DNA from: Colocasia esculenta
Taxonomy: Eukaryota; Streptophyta; Magnoliopsida; Alismatales; Araceae
Assembly (NCBI GenBank): GCA_014218235.1
Contig: CM024753.1
Span: forward strand, 178,722,348-178,786,347
Direction: 5' to 3'
Length of the DNA: 64,000 nucleotides
The notes under the pieces were generated by a model. It made no database searches, was not told the DNA's origin, and saw only the letters and a list, made by a program, of their open reading frames with translations. The position numbers were made by a program, and so were the translations under genes. Below, in pieces: positions 31,730 to 41,991 of this stretch (position 1 is its first letter; each line of letters starts with the position of its first letter).

Positions 31730-32680
31730 CTGGGGTTCTATGAAGAGGGTACCTTAGACAGGTGAGGGCAATCTGGAATCCGATGTTGACTACTTCCACA
31801 ATGCAGACAAGTTACAAGTCTCTTCCAATAATTCTCTACTTTATGCCTAGGGAGGTGGCAATAGTGACAAACGTCCTTAATTTCAGCCATAATCTTTCAC
31901 GCCTTCTTAGAATATGGTTGAGGTCTAGATGCATTTCTTGCCTCAAACTTTCTTTTGCACTCTCCGACTACATAGTTTCCGCTAGCCTTTCCGGAAATTT
32001 TCTCCACTATTTCAGTGGCAGCTTCGAAGGCTAAAGCCCTTTTAACCATCTTTGCATAAGTGGTAATCAAGTGAGGGGTTAGCTGAGTGATATATAGCGA
32101 GCGTAAGCCATTCAGAAATCTCTTTGCTTTTAGCTTTTTAGTGGCGATCATGTGAGGGACATGCCTCGATAACCGAGCAAATTGTGCCTCATACTCATCT
32201 ACTAATAAACCTCGCAACTTCAAATTCATAAATTACATGGCTTTCTTTTCTTGGACCACCTTGGAGAAATATTGTTCGTTGACTAACTCCACAAACTCCT
32301 CCCAGGATAGTTGATCTGCATCACCTACGGTAGTTTCCATGGTTTCCCACCAAGCTCGAGCATCTTTGTCCAATTGAAATGTAGCTAAGCGGACTTTATC
32401 CTCCTCCTGGCACCTGATAGCTTTAAAAATTCTCATGATTTCCTTGACCCAATTCTCAACCTCATCGGGGTCGGTACTTCCAAAAAAAATGAGGGGGATT
32501 TAGACTGCGAAACTCCTTAAAGATGTTGGTTATGTTAAGTGAGTTTTTTTGGGCTACCATTTTTAGTGCTCGAGTTATGTCGTTCACTATATTCTCCATA
32601 CTTCTCCATGCTTCACCTCTTCCATCCAGAATTAGTTCAAAAAAAATCTGAGATGTTCAAAATATTGTATGTTAATAATG
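31730..32680 (-). pseudogene. Chromovirus A Gag with zinc knuckles
   Basis: Frames 32436-32233 (DKVRLATFQLDKDARAWWET) and 32229-31897 (DEYEAQFARLSRHVPHMIAT, KRFLNGLRS) are the retrotransposon Gag domain, separated by a TAA. Near 31740-31880 two knuckles follow: CHYCHLPRHKVENYW, where the last Cys is Tyr, and the intact CLHCGSSQHRIPDC. The N-terminus (32440-32680) is frameshifted. No intron-like gap is seen at the place where element B has one. Confidence 0.75.
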
Positions 32681-33345
32681 CAATCTATGTCCAAAAGTTG
32701 GCATAACTAGAGATTCTGTTATACATTCTATTTGATACATGCTTTCCGCTAATTAAGCCAAAATTTACATCATCTTCTAAGAGAGAAAGCCTCCCTCCAC
32801 AATATTCTAGCATCTTTATAAAAGTTAGCTATCTATAATAATTCACTATTATATAGGAGGGGGTACAAAAGGGTGAGTCCTATGGTCTTCTTATTGTTCA
32901 CTAGCAGGTAGTGGACCCAGAAGAGTGATCTTGGGCATCTTCCTAGTTAAAATATAGTTCTCTAGCGGCTTCGGTCATGACGTCCCAATAAACCTCTATT
33001 TGGTGCAGCAGTAAGTCTTGACCAGCCTTTAAATTGTCTAATTTATTCATGATTGTGGTCATGGCTGCTAAAGATGTAGGGGGGTTCCTACCATGAACGC
33101 CACACTGGTCAAATTTAAAACAACTTCTTTGATTCTTAAATGGGCTTCACACTAGGCTTGGGCTTAAAGATCAATATCTTGACGTAATAGTTCCATAGAT
33201 AGCAACAGGTGTTCACGTGCATTGGTATCCATTCTGTTACATGCTACAAGTTAGATTACATACAATAGGAAAACTTTAAATATATTTGGTAATAACTCTC
33301 CAATTTCTACCCATCTCACAGATTATTTCCAGGTTTAGCGGCACT

Positions 33346-33360
33346 CCCCTCTAATACCAA
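33346..33360 (-). promoter_or_regulatory. Chromovirus A primer binding site
   Basis: On the minus strand TTGGTATTAGAGGGG stands a few bases after the LTR end, close to the tRNA-iMet complement TGGTATCAGAGC with C-to-T and C-to-G changes. It shows that the right-hand LTR is the 5' LTR. Confidence 0.75.
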
Positions 33361-33366
33361 GAAGCC

Positions 33367-33973
33367 TATCACGTCCTACTCATCGACTATTTTCAGAGGT
33401 CATAGAGGATTCAAGATAAAGTAATTAGGAATCGCCATTCATATTTACAAGGCAATGTAGCGGAATAATTACATTACATGAACTGATAGTTTTAGGTTTA
33501 ATATATACAATAACTTAGGTGGTAGAGACTAAAGGGAGCATGGTTCTCTAAGATAGGATTCACTCGGCGCATAGTCCCCTAGGGCGTCGGTCTCATCTGA
33601 GATGCCTGAAAGGAAAGCAGGATTCATGAGCAATCATGCTCAGTAGGAAATCTCTTCAGTAAATAGGTAGCATGGAAAGGACAACAAGTATATCAATCAA
33701 GGAGAGAATACAAATGTGATACCCAATAATACTAGAGTACAGTTCAATGAAGATATTTTGACAAAGTTTGCCCAAAACCAAACAGTAATAAAATTCAAGC
33801 CACAATACAGTCTATGGAAATGTAGACTAAATTTAGCAGTAGGTGGTGTCATGCCAAACACCCATTGGATCCATTTCGATTGGTACATATTCGAATAGTA
33901 TGATTCAGTAATCGATTCGAGTGCTCTTCCTGGGACTGGATCGGCCCCATTTGCACATGCATTGGTCCAATAG
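33367..33973 (-). repeat. Chromovirus A 5' LTR, first part
   Basis: Starts TATCACGTCC (TGTCACGTCC in the other LTR) and matches 23201-23800 nearly base for base. Interrupted at 33973 by element B, with the 5-bp target AATAG here and AGTAG at 45063-45067; the other LTR reads CCAGTAGACTCC uninterrupted near 23797. Confidence 0.85.
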
Positions 33974-36106
33974 TGCGACGACCCTCTTTATACCGGTACG
34001 ATTATACAAATCCACGTTGGTATAACGAACGTCATCACAGTGGGACATTTACCCAACACTAACATACGATCGAGATGTACACAAATATAAATACAGAGTA
34101 GCGGAAGAAAAGAACTACTATCTTTCATTTCATCATCCACATTTAACCATACATGATCAATATAGCGAATTAAAGAGCTAATGTCCACATAATAAAAATT
34201 AATTCCAAAATACAAAGATTGTCCACAATTTCATAATGTTTCAATTACAATGCCTCAATTACATACTATGAAAGCAAGTACAATTATGGTGACTCCACAA
34301 AGCTACTCTCCTAGCTCGGAGTCGCTCTCCGCGGTCTCCTCCAAAGGAGTGGGGTCACCTACTAAACTTGTACGCCGAAGTAAGGAATGAGTCTAAAAGA
34401 CTCAGCAAGTAAACTCCATACACATCACACATGCATATATCACAAGTAAGTTCTACTCTCAAATTCATTAAATCAAACATATAACATGGTTGAGACAATA
34501 AAATAAACAACCTATCATGGTATTTCTACAACTTCACAACATATGATACATGATTCATGCCATCTCAAAACCAAATATCTATCACTTGCTTTCTACTCAT
34601 CCCTTCACATGAGAGCTAACATTTTACATTTAAGCTAACAGGGTAGCCTTCTAAGCATGGAATCTCACACACATCTAAAAGAAGAACTCCTAACATGGTT
34701 TCTACACATTCTTGTACATGTAAGGCATCATTATAAACATATGAAGGTTGCTGTTTTGACATGAACTTGATAATTTCATAACATGAATTACAAATTTTCA
34801 CTCTAACACACTTATATCACATGGTTACACATTTACACATTCACATGGTCCACTTTTACACATTACACACATATACATGTTCACACTACACAATTTACAC
34901 ATATTCACATTTACATTTCACATTAGATGCCGTGACACATAGTCCAAACCACCATTAGAAGGACACATCACATACACATAACACATAGATGCCACCTAGG
35001 CAACACAGTGACGACTCTTGGACTGCGCAGACCGGGAGAAGAACTCTCCACCCTAACCAGTGGTACTTGTCCACCTCCAGGATTTCATCCTAATGCCCAT
35101 AGGATTTACACATTGAACCTTCCTGTGGGGACTTTTCCACGGTACGGTTCCACAGCCCTCTATGGAAGCAGTGTCACACACGGCCCATTTTACACATTTC
35201 GGTTTTTAACACACACATATTACACAATATGACACATCACTTATCATTTTATCATTAACACATGGTTCAGTTTTCCTAAATCATGGTACTACTGTTTACA
35301 GGGTTCAAACACTTCAAAATTTACACTAATCAGGTTGGGAACACCTAATCAAATCCTAATTACGTTAAGCATGTATAAACCATTCAATTTCGCATGGAAG
35401 TTTCACCACATAACCTACTGTTACCCAAATTTCATGAAAATTTAACCACACACTGTTTACAGGTTTCTGACCACACCTGCAAATTTTCACATTTTTATGA
35501 ATTACATATAATTTACAGAAAATAAAATACTCATTCTCATGCCACAATTCATTCAATTATCGTGGAAGCACAACATAATTATCGGATTTGACAGTTTTCA
35601 GACCTGTATCTAACATGAATGTTATCACAGAAATTTTATCCAAACTTATTGCACATTACACAATTTACTGGAAATTTTTGACTAACCTATACATGCCCTC
35701 TATTTTCAATGCGGAAATTTCAACAATTAGCATGGTCATGGAAAAATTCTCGGATTTTCGGAACAGGGACTGACATACATATACATCACCTGAAAATTTC
35801 GGGGCAATCAAAATTTCACATGGACTACGTAAACAAAGGTCTACATGTTCAGGACCTTATCTAACATGCATTTCAAATAAATGTAATAATTCACATCATT
35901 TACCAAAATTCATCAACCATTCACAACACATTCCATTAACTACATTATGTATCATGTAAAATTTACATTATATCCTCATGCGCAAAACTTCGGAAATTAG
36001 ATATATAAGGCAGAACAGTTTCCTATTCTGTCCTGAAGAACTTAACGGCAATGTCTGGCCATTTAGAGGTGTTAACGGCAGCATCGTCCGCCGCCAACTG
36101 AGGATC

Positions 36107-36132
36107 TTGACGGCAAGGGAGCTTGCCGTCAA
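36107..36132. repeat. Perfect 10-bp hairpin in the element B LTR
   Basis: TTGACGGCAA, loop GGGAGC, TTGCCGTCAA. The other LTR keeps it exactly at 44121-44146. Further ACGGCA words precede it. Confidence 0.75.
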
Positions 36133-36696
36133 GCTCCTGTCTGCACAAAAACACAGACCGAGCTCTGAAGAAGGGGTGAATGTGAGGATCCAGGACACGA
36201 GGAAAATCTCATAAAATCCCTAAAACCTACTGGACACATACATGGGCTACGGGGATGGATTACTTGCCTTTTACAAAATCTCCAAAGGGATCAAATCTGT
36301 TGTTGAAGCTCTCCTTGGGCAGTGCCAAGAAGTCTCCTACACAGCCTTCCCTCGGGTTCTAGGTTGAAGTAGCTGCCAAGCCGAGGTTGGGGAAGCCTTC
36401 TCCTTCGTCCAAACCCCCTTCCAAATGCAGTAGATTGCCAGAGGAAGCTTTGAATCGCCGGATCTGAGCTCCCAAAGTTCAGTTCTCATCCAGTTCAGCT
36501 AGGGTTTTCTTCTCCCTTTGCAAAGAGCTAAGAGAGAGTCTTTCAGGTTGCAAGGAGAGGAAGGTTTATGGGAAAATGGCTTGGGATATCCTGTAGGGTC
36601 TGATGGGAGGGCTGAGAGCCGTTGGGGACATCTCCCCAATCGGTGAGCTTGCTTGCCCCTGGAATTTCAGGGTCTTCTGCGCACAGAGGATCAGAG

Positions 36697-36728
36697 AAGT
36701 AGACGTCCACATAGATGGTCGTCTACTT
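36697..36728. repeat. Perfect 9-bp hairpin with GACGTCCAT words
   Basis: AAGTAGACG and CGTCTACTT pair across a 14-nt loop; repeated GTCCAT and GACGTC words follow to 36790. Same in the other LTR at 44710-44741. Confidence 0.7.
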
Positions 36729-37049
36729 TAGTGTTGGTGTCCATCGACATGGACGTTGACTCATCATGTACGTCCATCCATGTTGACGCCAATTTGCTCT
36801 TCGGCCAGAGCTTAAAAACATGCAGAAAATCATGCTTACACTATATACTTACATGCCATATATGTAATATGATGTACAGACTACTACAACATGTAATCAA
36901 GCAATATTTACAACTAATATATGCATGCATACTTAAGTATACCAATATAACATCGTACATAAGTATCCACAATAGTATACATGATATATACATACAACAT
37001 GACTCAACACACAATAAGATAAAATGACAACTAATTCGAGGGCCTTACA

Positions 37050-37066
37050 CCCTCTCCCCATTAAGG
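37050..37066 (-). promoter_or_regulatory. Element B polypurine tract
   Basis: On the minus strand CCTTAATGGGGAGAGGG directly precedes the 3' LTR start TGTAAGGCC. Confidence 0.8.
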
Positions 37067-37094
37067 AAACTTCGTCCTCGAAGTTTAAACAAAA

Positions 37095-37562
37095 CTACTC
37101 AAACAAACGGGGATACTTCTTTTTCATCGCATCCTCAAGCTCCCAAGTAGCCTCCTCTCGCGAGAAGTTCCGCCATAGAACTTTCACCGACGCAATACTC
37201 TTGTTCCGAAGATGCTGAACCTTCTGGTCAAGAATAGCTACTGGTTGCTCCACATACGACAGATCTGGCTGAATCTCCACATCGTGACTAATCACATGAG
37301 ATGGATCTCGGACATACTTCCTGAGCATAGAAACGTTGAAAACAGGATGAACACTAGCTAAAGCTGGGGGTAAAGCTAGCTCATATGCCACGCTGCCCAA
37401 TCGTCTGAGAATCTCATATGGGCCAATGAATCTAGGGCTTAACTTGCTATGCCTGCCAAACCTGACAACACCTCGAGTAGGTGAAATCTTCAAAAAGACA
37501 TGCTCACCCACCTCGAACTCCAAATCCTTCCTCCTGTTGTCGGCGTAGCTCTTCTGCCTATC
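37095..37562 (-). pseudogene. Element B integrase C-terminus and chromodomain
   Basis: The frame opens after a TAG at about 37560 and runs 142 residues from the first Met. It contains the GPY/F module (HVFLKISPTRGVVRFG, LSPRFIGPYEILRRLG), the linker FNVSMLRKYVRDPSHVI and a chromodomain-type tail (SVKVLWRNFSREEATWELED, then KYPRLFE). The tail supports a chromovirus of the Tekay type. It is in frame with the integrase core apart from the TAG, which stands where Gln is expected. Confidence 0.85.
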
Positions 37563-38447
37563 CTACGCCGCAACAAGCCTCTTCCTAATCAACTGAATCT
37601 TATCCGAAGTCTCTTGAACTAACTCCGGACCAATCAACTGCCTATCGCCGGTCTCCTCCCAACATAAAGGAGATCTGCAAGGCCTTCTATAAAACGCCTC
37701 AAATGGAGCCATACCAATGCTCGCATGCAAACTGTTGTTGTATGCGAACTCCACTAGAGATAGATGACGCTCCCAATCATCCTTCCAATCTAGCACACGC
37801 GCCCTCAACATATCCTCGAGTGTCTGGATAGTCCTTTCAGACTGTCCATCTATCTGGGGATGAAACGCCGAACTGAGCTTCAGCTCCGAACCTAAGGCAT
37901 CCTGAAGACCCTTCCACAACCTCGAAGTAAATCTCGGATCGCAACCCAAAATGATCGACTTCGGCACACCATGCAATCTAATGATGCTACTGACATACAA
38001 TCTAGCCAAGCTCTCTACTAACTGCTTCTTCTTCATGGGCAAGAAATGTGCAGTCTTCGAGAATCTATCTACGACTACCTAAATCGAGTCATTGCTCCAT
38101 CTAGACCAAGGCAAACCTGAAACAAAATCCATCGTGACAGCTTCCCACTTCCACACTGGGATTTCCATCTTCTGCATAAGGCCAGATGGTCGCTGTCGCT
38201 CGGCCTTCACTTGCTGGCATACTAAACACCGGGATACATAATCTGCCACATCCCTCTTCATGCCAGACCACCAAAAGGACCTCTTCAAATCCTGGTACAT
38301 CTTAGTGTTACCCGGATGAATAGAGAATCGCGATCTATGAGCCTCCGCTAACACATGCTCACGGACATCTACCAAATCAGGGACACAGACACGGTGATGA
38401 AACCTAATCACACCGTCCTCATCACGAGCAATGCCCGCCATGCCCAC
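37563..38447 (-). pseudogene. Element B integrase zinc finger and core
   Basis: Frame 38447-38079 has the HHCC finger (HRSRFSIHPGNTKMYQDL, CLVCQQVKAE) and the first catalytic Asp in TMDFVSGLP. A TAG follows within ...NDSI-stop-VVVDRF. Frame 38042-37563 continues with LHGVPKSIILGCDPRFTS and GQSERTIQTLEDML. The second catalytic Asp (SDRDPRF in the family) is Gly here (LGCDPRF), so this integrase would be dead even without the stops. The Glu is kept. Confidence 0.85.
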
Positions 38448-38453
38448 TAGCTC

Positions 38454-41228
38454 CTAGAGTCTAGGGTCGGCTTTCTGTTGCTCGATCACCTCATCCAAAA
38501 CCGAGGACCTAAGAGATAACTGAGCTACAAAAGCCTGGCATAGTGATGGCTCTAACTCAGTCAACGCGCAAGCCGCATCCTCCAACATCTTCCAGTCCTG
38601 CTGGAGAGATGGTCTCTTCCTACTCAGGGCATCAGCTACGACATTCGCCTTCCCAGGGTGATACTGAAGGTCGAAGTCATAGTCCTTCAAGAACTCAATC
38701 CATCTTCTCTGCCTCAGGTTTAATTCCTTTTGGGAGAAAAGATACTTCAAGCTCTTGTGGTCGGTGAACACCTCAAATCTGACACCATAAAGATAGTGCC
38801 TCCAGATCTTTAGTGCATGAACCACTGCTGCAAGCTCCAAATCATGGGTCGGATAGTTCTTCTCATGCTCCTTCAACTGACGAGAAGCATATGCCACTAC
38901 CCTTCCTTGCTGCATCAAAACGCAACCAAGGCCAATCCGAGACGCATCCATGTAGATAGCAAAACCCTCTACACCGCTCGGCAAGACTAACACCGGAGCT
39001 GACGTGAGCTTAGTCCTCAACAATTGAAAACTACTCTCACACTTCTCGGACCAGACAAACTTCACTCCCATTCTGGTAAGCTGAGTCAATGGGGCGGCGA
39101 TGGATGAAAATCCCTCAATGAATCGCCAATAGTAACCAGTCAAACCAAGAAAACTACGAATCTCCAAAGGGGTCTTGGGGGTCTCCCAATCCATAACTGC
39201 CTGGACCTTTGCTGGATCAACTGCTACACCAGCACCGGAGATAACATGCCCGAGGAAATGAACCTCGCGCAACCAGAAATTGCACTTGCTGAACTTTGCG
39301 TACAGCTTGTGCTCACGGAGAACCTCTAATACTACCCTCAAATGCTGACGGTGTGTGGCCTCATCCGGAGAGTAGACCAGCACATCATCAATAAACACTA
39401 TGACAAAGCTATCTAGATACAGCCTAAAAACCCTGTTCATGAGATCCATGAATGCTGCAGGGGCGTTGGTCAATCTGAAAGGAAGAACCAAAAACTCATA
39501 ATGTCCATAACGGGATCTGAATGCCGTCTTGGACACATCCTCACTCCGAATCCTCAACTGATGATAACCAGATCGTAAATCAATCTTAGAAAAGACTGAT
39601 GCATCCTGCAACTGGTCAAACAAATCATCAATCCGAGGCAAGGGATATCTGTTCTTCACTGTCACTTGGTTTAGCTTCCTATAATCGATGCATAACCTAA
39701 GTGATCCATCCTTCTTCTTTACAAATAAGACAGGTGCGCCCCAAGGAGAAACACTAGGGCGAATAAATCCCTTATCTAGCAACTCTTGCAACTGCTTCCT
39801 TAACTCGGCTAACTCCACAGGTGCCATCCGATATGGAGCCTTCGAGATAGGAGAGGTGCCCGGAAGCAACTCTATGGTGAACTCTATCTCTCTATCCGGT
39901 GGCAATCCAAACAAATCATCGGGAAAGACGTCTGGAAAATCCTGCACTACCTCGATCTCTGCAAGAGTAGGTGACTCATCAGCCTCAGGTACTAACACCA
40001 CGCTGGCAAGAAAAGTGTTACAACCCTTGTTTACCATGCGCATCGCCTTCATGGCAGAGATGACTAACTTTCCTGCCAAGTTCCTTGGCAAGGGATGAGA
40101 GAACTCGTCCTCACCAGGAATGCGGAAAACAATCCTCTTCCCACGACAATCTACTAACGCATAGTGCTCCTCTAGCCAATCCAGACCAAGAATAGCATCA
40201 AAGTCCTTCATCTTTAGCAAGAAGAAACACCCTTCTAGGACTCTATCCTCAATGCACACAGGTAAAGACGGAATACACTTCCCAATCGATACCGTACCCG
40301 TAGGTGTGTGTACAGACAACGGGACTTCTAAATCCTCAGACTCTACGCCTGACACTAGAGCTAACTGCCTAGCGAAACGCTCGGAGATGAACGAGTGAGT
40401 GGCACCCGTATCAAACAAAACCCGAGCGTGCACACCTAGAAGTAAAACTGTACCTTCGGTGACATGCTCCGCCTGCTCGGCATCCTCTCGTGCTAGAGCA
40501 AACACTCGAGCTGGGGCTCGAGGCCTTCCTGGTCTTCCTATAGCTGGCGCTGCTGCTGCTACCGTTGCTGGGGCGAGCGCTCCGCGCTGGACTCCCTGCT
40601 GAAGTCTCAGACAATCCTTGATCTTGTGGTCGCTACTTCCGCACTTCAAGCATTTCCCCGCAATCATCCAACACTCAGAACCACCGTGTGTCTTCCCGCA
40701 ATGTGGACATTCCTTCTTTACGCTAGGGGAATGTTGAGAAGATACTTGTGCACTACTAGTTATTACTGGACGCTGTGGTGCCTGGTACACTGCTTTCTTC
40801 TTGTCCTGCCGCTGAAATGTAGCTGCAGGCCTCTTCTGCGAAGCCTTCTTCTCCTCGAGATACTGCTCCATTTCACCCTCCTGCCTACAAGCAGCGCTAA
40901 GGGCCTCGTCCAAGGTACGATGGTCAAACGCCACTAGCCTCGTCCTCAGTGATGGCTTCAAGCCCATCACGAACTTCTTTGCTTTCCTGCGCTCATCTGT
41001 CACGATATGAGGTGCATATTTAGATAATTCTGCAAACCTGGCCTCATACTCGAGCACGGTCATGGAGCACTGGGTCAAGGAAAGGAACTCCTGCTCCATC
41101 CTATCTTGGATATGCTCGGGGACGAATATGGCCCGAAAGAGCCTCACGAACTCGTCCCAAGCCACGTCAATAGCTCCGTCCTCGAATCGGATATGCAGTA
41201 AGGAAGCCCACCACACATCAGCTCTCTC
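38454..41228 (-). CDS. Element B Gag-Pol: Gag C-half, protease, RT, RNase H
   Basis: One uninterrupted frame of 925 codons on the minus strand. In order: rest of the Gag domain (ERADVWWASLL, EYEARFAELSKYAPHI), two zinc knuckles (CPHCGKTHGGSEC and CLKCGSSDHKIKDC), protease (VLFDTGATHSFIS, then DAILGLDWLEEHYALVDC), RT (GAPVLFVKKKDGSLRLCIDY, VIVFIDDVLVYS) and RNase H (IYMDASRIGLG, HDLELAAVVHAL, VFTDHKSLKY, NVVADALSRK). One RT residue is unusual: PFRLTNAPAAF for PFGLTNAPA.F. The frame extends upstream to a Met at 41303, but those 25 codons are translation of the intron-like gap, so 41228 is taken as the true junction. It ends at a TAG after DPRL; the sequence then continues in frame into integrase. 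It makes the particle and copies RNA to DNA in the live family. Confidence 0.9.
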   Translation of the reverse strand, partial: ERADVWWASLLHIRFEDGAIDVAWDEFVRLFRAIFVPEHIQDRMEQEFLSLTQCSMTVLEYEARFAELSKYAPHIVTDERRKAKKFVMGLKPSLRTRLVAFDHRTLDEALSAACRQEGEMEQYLEEKKASQKRPAATFQRQDKKKAVYQAPQRPVITSSAQVSSQHSPSVKKECPHCGKTHGGSECWMIAGKCLKCGSSDHKIKDCLRLQQGVQRGALAPATVAAAAPAIGRPGRPRAPARVFALAREDAEQAEHVTEGTVLLLGVHARVLFDTGATHSFISERFARQLALVSGVESEDLEVPLSVHTPTGTVSIGKCIPSLPVCIEDRVLEGCFFLLKMKDFDAILGLDWLEEHYALVDCRGKRIVFRIPGEDEFSHPLPRNLAGKLVISAMKAMRMVNKGCNTFLASVVLVPEADESPTLAEIEVVQDFPDVFPDDLFGLPPDREIEFTIELLPGTSPISKAPYRMAPVELAELRKQLQELLDKGFIRPSVSPWGAPVLFVKKKDGSLRLCIDYRKLNQVTVKNRYPLPRIDDLFDQLQDASVFSKIDLRSGYHQLRIRSEDVSKTAFRSRYGHYEFLVLPFRLTNAPAAFMDLMNRVFRLYLDSFVIVFIDDVLVYSPDEATHRQHLRVVLEVLREHKLYAKFSKCNFWLREVHFLGHVISGAGVAVDPAKVQAVMDWETPKTPLEIRSFLGLTGYYWRFIEGFSSIAAPLTQLTRMGVKFVWSEKCESSFQLLRTKLTSAPVLVLPSGVEGFAIYMDASRIGLGCVLMQQGRVVAYASRQLKEHEKNYPTHDLELAAVVHALKIWRHYLYGVRFEVFTDHKSLKYLFSQKELNLRQRRWIEFLKDYDFDLQYHPGKANVVADALSRKRPSLQQDWKMLEDAACALTELEPSLCQAFVAQLSLRSSVLDEVIEQQKADPRL

Positions 41229-41307
41229 CTGTAACATAATCTTCATAAGCACCACACTAAACAATTCTAACTTAACAGAATATACAACATATAAAACTAA
41301 CACATAC
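41229..41307 (-). other. Intron-like gap 2 in the element B gag (79 nt)
   Basis: On the minus strand: ATGCTACAG, then GTATGTGTTAG... and ...TTATGTTACAG, then GAGAGAGCT. The gap has a strong plant donor (CAG/GTATGT), a TTACAG acceptor, is U-rich, and lies between codons (phase 0). Removing it joins YMLQ to ERADVWW, the normal uninterrupted Gag sequence of the family. The flanks ATGCTACAG and ATGTTACAG are alike, so a small duplication is an alternative origin. Confidence 0.7.
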
Positions 41308-41502
41308 CTGTAGCATATAGGTGGCTAAAGTAACCTTATCCTCGTCTACACACCTAACAGCCCGGAAGATCTTCTCGATCTCCCTCATCCAGTTTTCAGC
41401 TAGCAATGGGTCGCTCTCCCCCTTAAAAGAGGGTGGCAACATCCTCTTGAATCTTTCCATGATGGAAGGTCCACCATGGTCCTGAGCTGGAATTTGAGCC
41501 TG
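41308..41502 (-). CDS. Element B Gag, middle segment
   Basis: 65 codons, phase 0 at both ends, between the two intron-like gaps. It reads QAQIPAQDHGG, then MERFKRMLPPSFKGESDPLL and WMREIEKIFRAVRC, the start of the retrotransposon Gag domain. The Met at 41460 is probably internal. Confidence 0.8.
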
Positions 41503-41587
41503 CTACAACAAACAATAAGCAACACATATTCAACACAACATCATGCCATTACATAAAGCAGACTACTCTTTGTTTCATTATTCTAAC
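41503..41587 (-). other. Intron-like gap 1 in the element B gag (85 nt)
   Basis: On the minus strand: GAGGCTCAG, then GTTAGAATAATG... and ...TTTGTTTGTTGTAG, then CAGGCTCAA. U-rich, GT-AG ends, phase 0. It joins AQLEAQ to QAQIPAQ. The donor GTTAGA is weaker than that of gap 2. Exon lengths on both sides (213, 195 and 2775 nt) are all multiples of three. Confidence 0.6.
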
Positions 41588-41800
41588 CTGAGCCTCCAAC
41601 TGGGCCTAGAGTGCAGCCTGGGTGTGGGCCTGCGTCTGCATGGCCTGCACTAGACCCTGCATGAACACTCCATAATCCACTGGCGGCGGTGGGGGAAGTA
41701 TAGGACCCTGAGGTGCCGGGATCTGCTGCTCAGCCTGCTCCTCACGCCTCTGCTCGCCCTCACGAGCAGGAGCACCGCCACGTCTACCACGCGAAGCCAT
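41588..41800 (-). CDS. Element B Gag, N-terminal segment
   Basis: Starts with an ATG at 41800 (MASRGRRGGAPAREGEQRRE), then proline-rich and Gln-rich sequence (VFMQGLVQAMQTQAHTQAAL). A TAG follows at a position where Gln is expected, and the frame goes on as AQLEAQ to the gap at 41587. The basic start and Gln-rich run are usual for chromovirus Gag. Confidence 0.8.
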
Positions 41801-41973
41801 GGCTGCAATAAATTTCAGCCACTATTAGAGCTATGTTAATTTACTCCTAACCATTTTCTTATCTATTTTCCATTCATTATTAATCAATTCTACACATGTG
41901 AACAATTCTATAAAGATTTAGCATGTAATGAGGATGATGACTTATGTATATTTATGTACTATCTCAATCGGTC

Positions 41974-41988
41974 GGCTCTGATACCAAT
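41974..41988 (-). promoter_or_regulatory. Element B primer binding site
   Basis: On the minus strand ATTGGTATCAGAGCC starts three bases after the LTR end; exact complement of the tRNA-iMet 3' end. Confidence 0.9.
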
Positions 41989-41991
41989 CTC

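Larger units (their letters stand above)
33974..37049 (-). repeat. Element B 3' LTR
   Basis: 3076 bp, about 2% different from its partner by eye. Contains hairpins TTGACGGCAA-GGGAGC-TTGCCGTCAA (36107-36132) and AAGTAGACG...CGTCTACTT (36697-36728), ACGGCA repeats and GACGTCCAT repeats, plus a stretch rich in ACACATTTACACAT words (34800-34930). Frames inside it (for example 34215-33988, 35008-35232, 36653-37027) recur in both LTRs but have no recognisable product. Confidence 0.9.

Noticed and set aside
36653..37027. 124-codon frame present in both element B LTRs (also 44666-45040)
   Set aside because: Conserved only because the LTRs are duplicates; Tyr/Ile/His-rich translation of AT-rich sequence with repeats.
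40399..40602. Ala/Arg-rich frames antisense to and overlapping the element B Gag-protease linker
   Set aside because: Shadows of the GC-rich coding strand, no homology.
38454..41303. 949-codon frame starting at Met 41303
   Set aside because: The first 25 codons are hydrophobic translation of the intron-like gap; the Gag sequence proper starts at 41228 and continues from 41308 on the other side.
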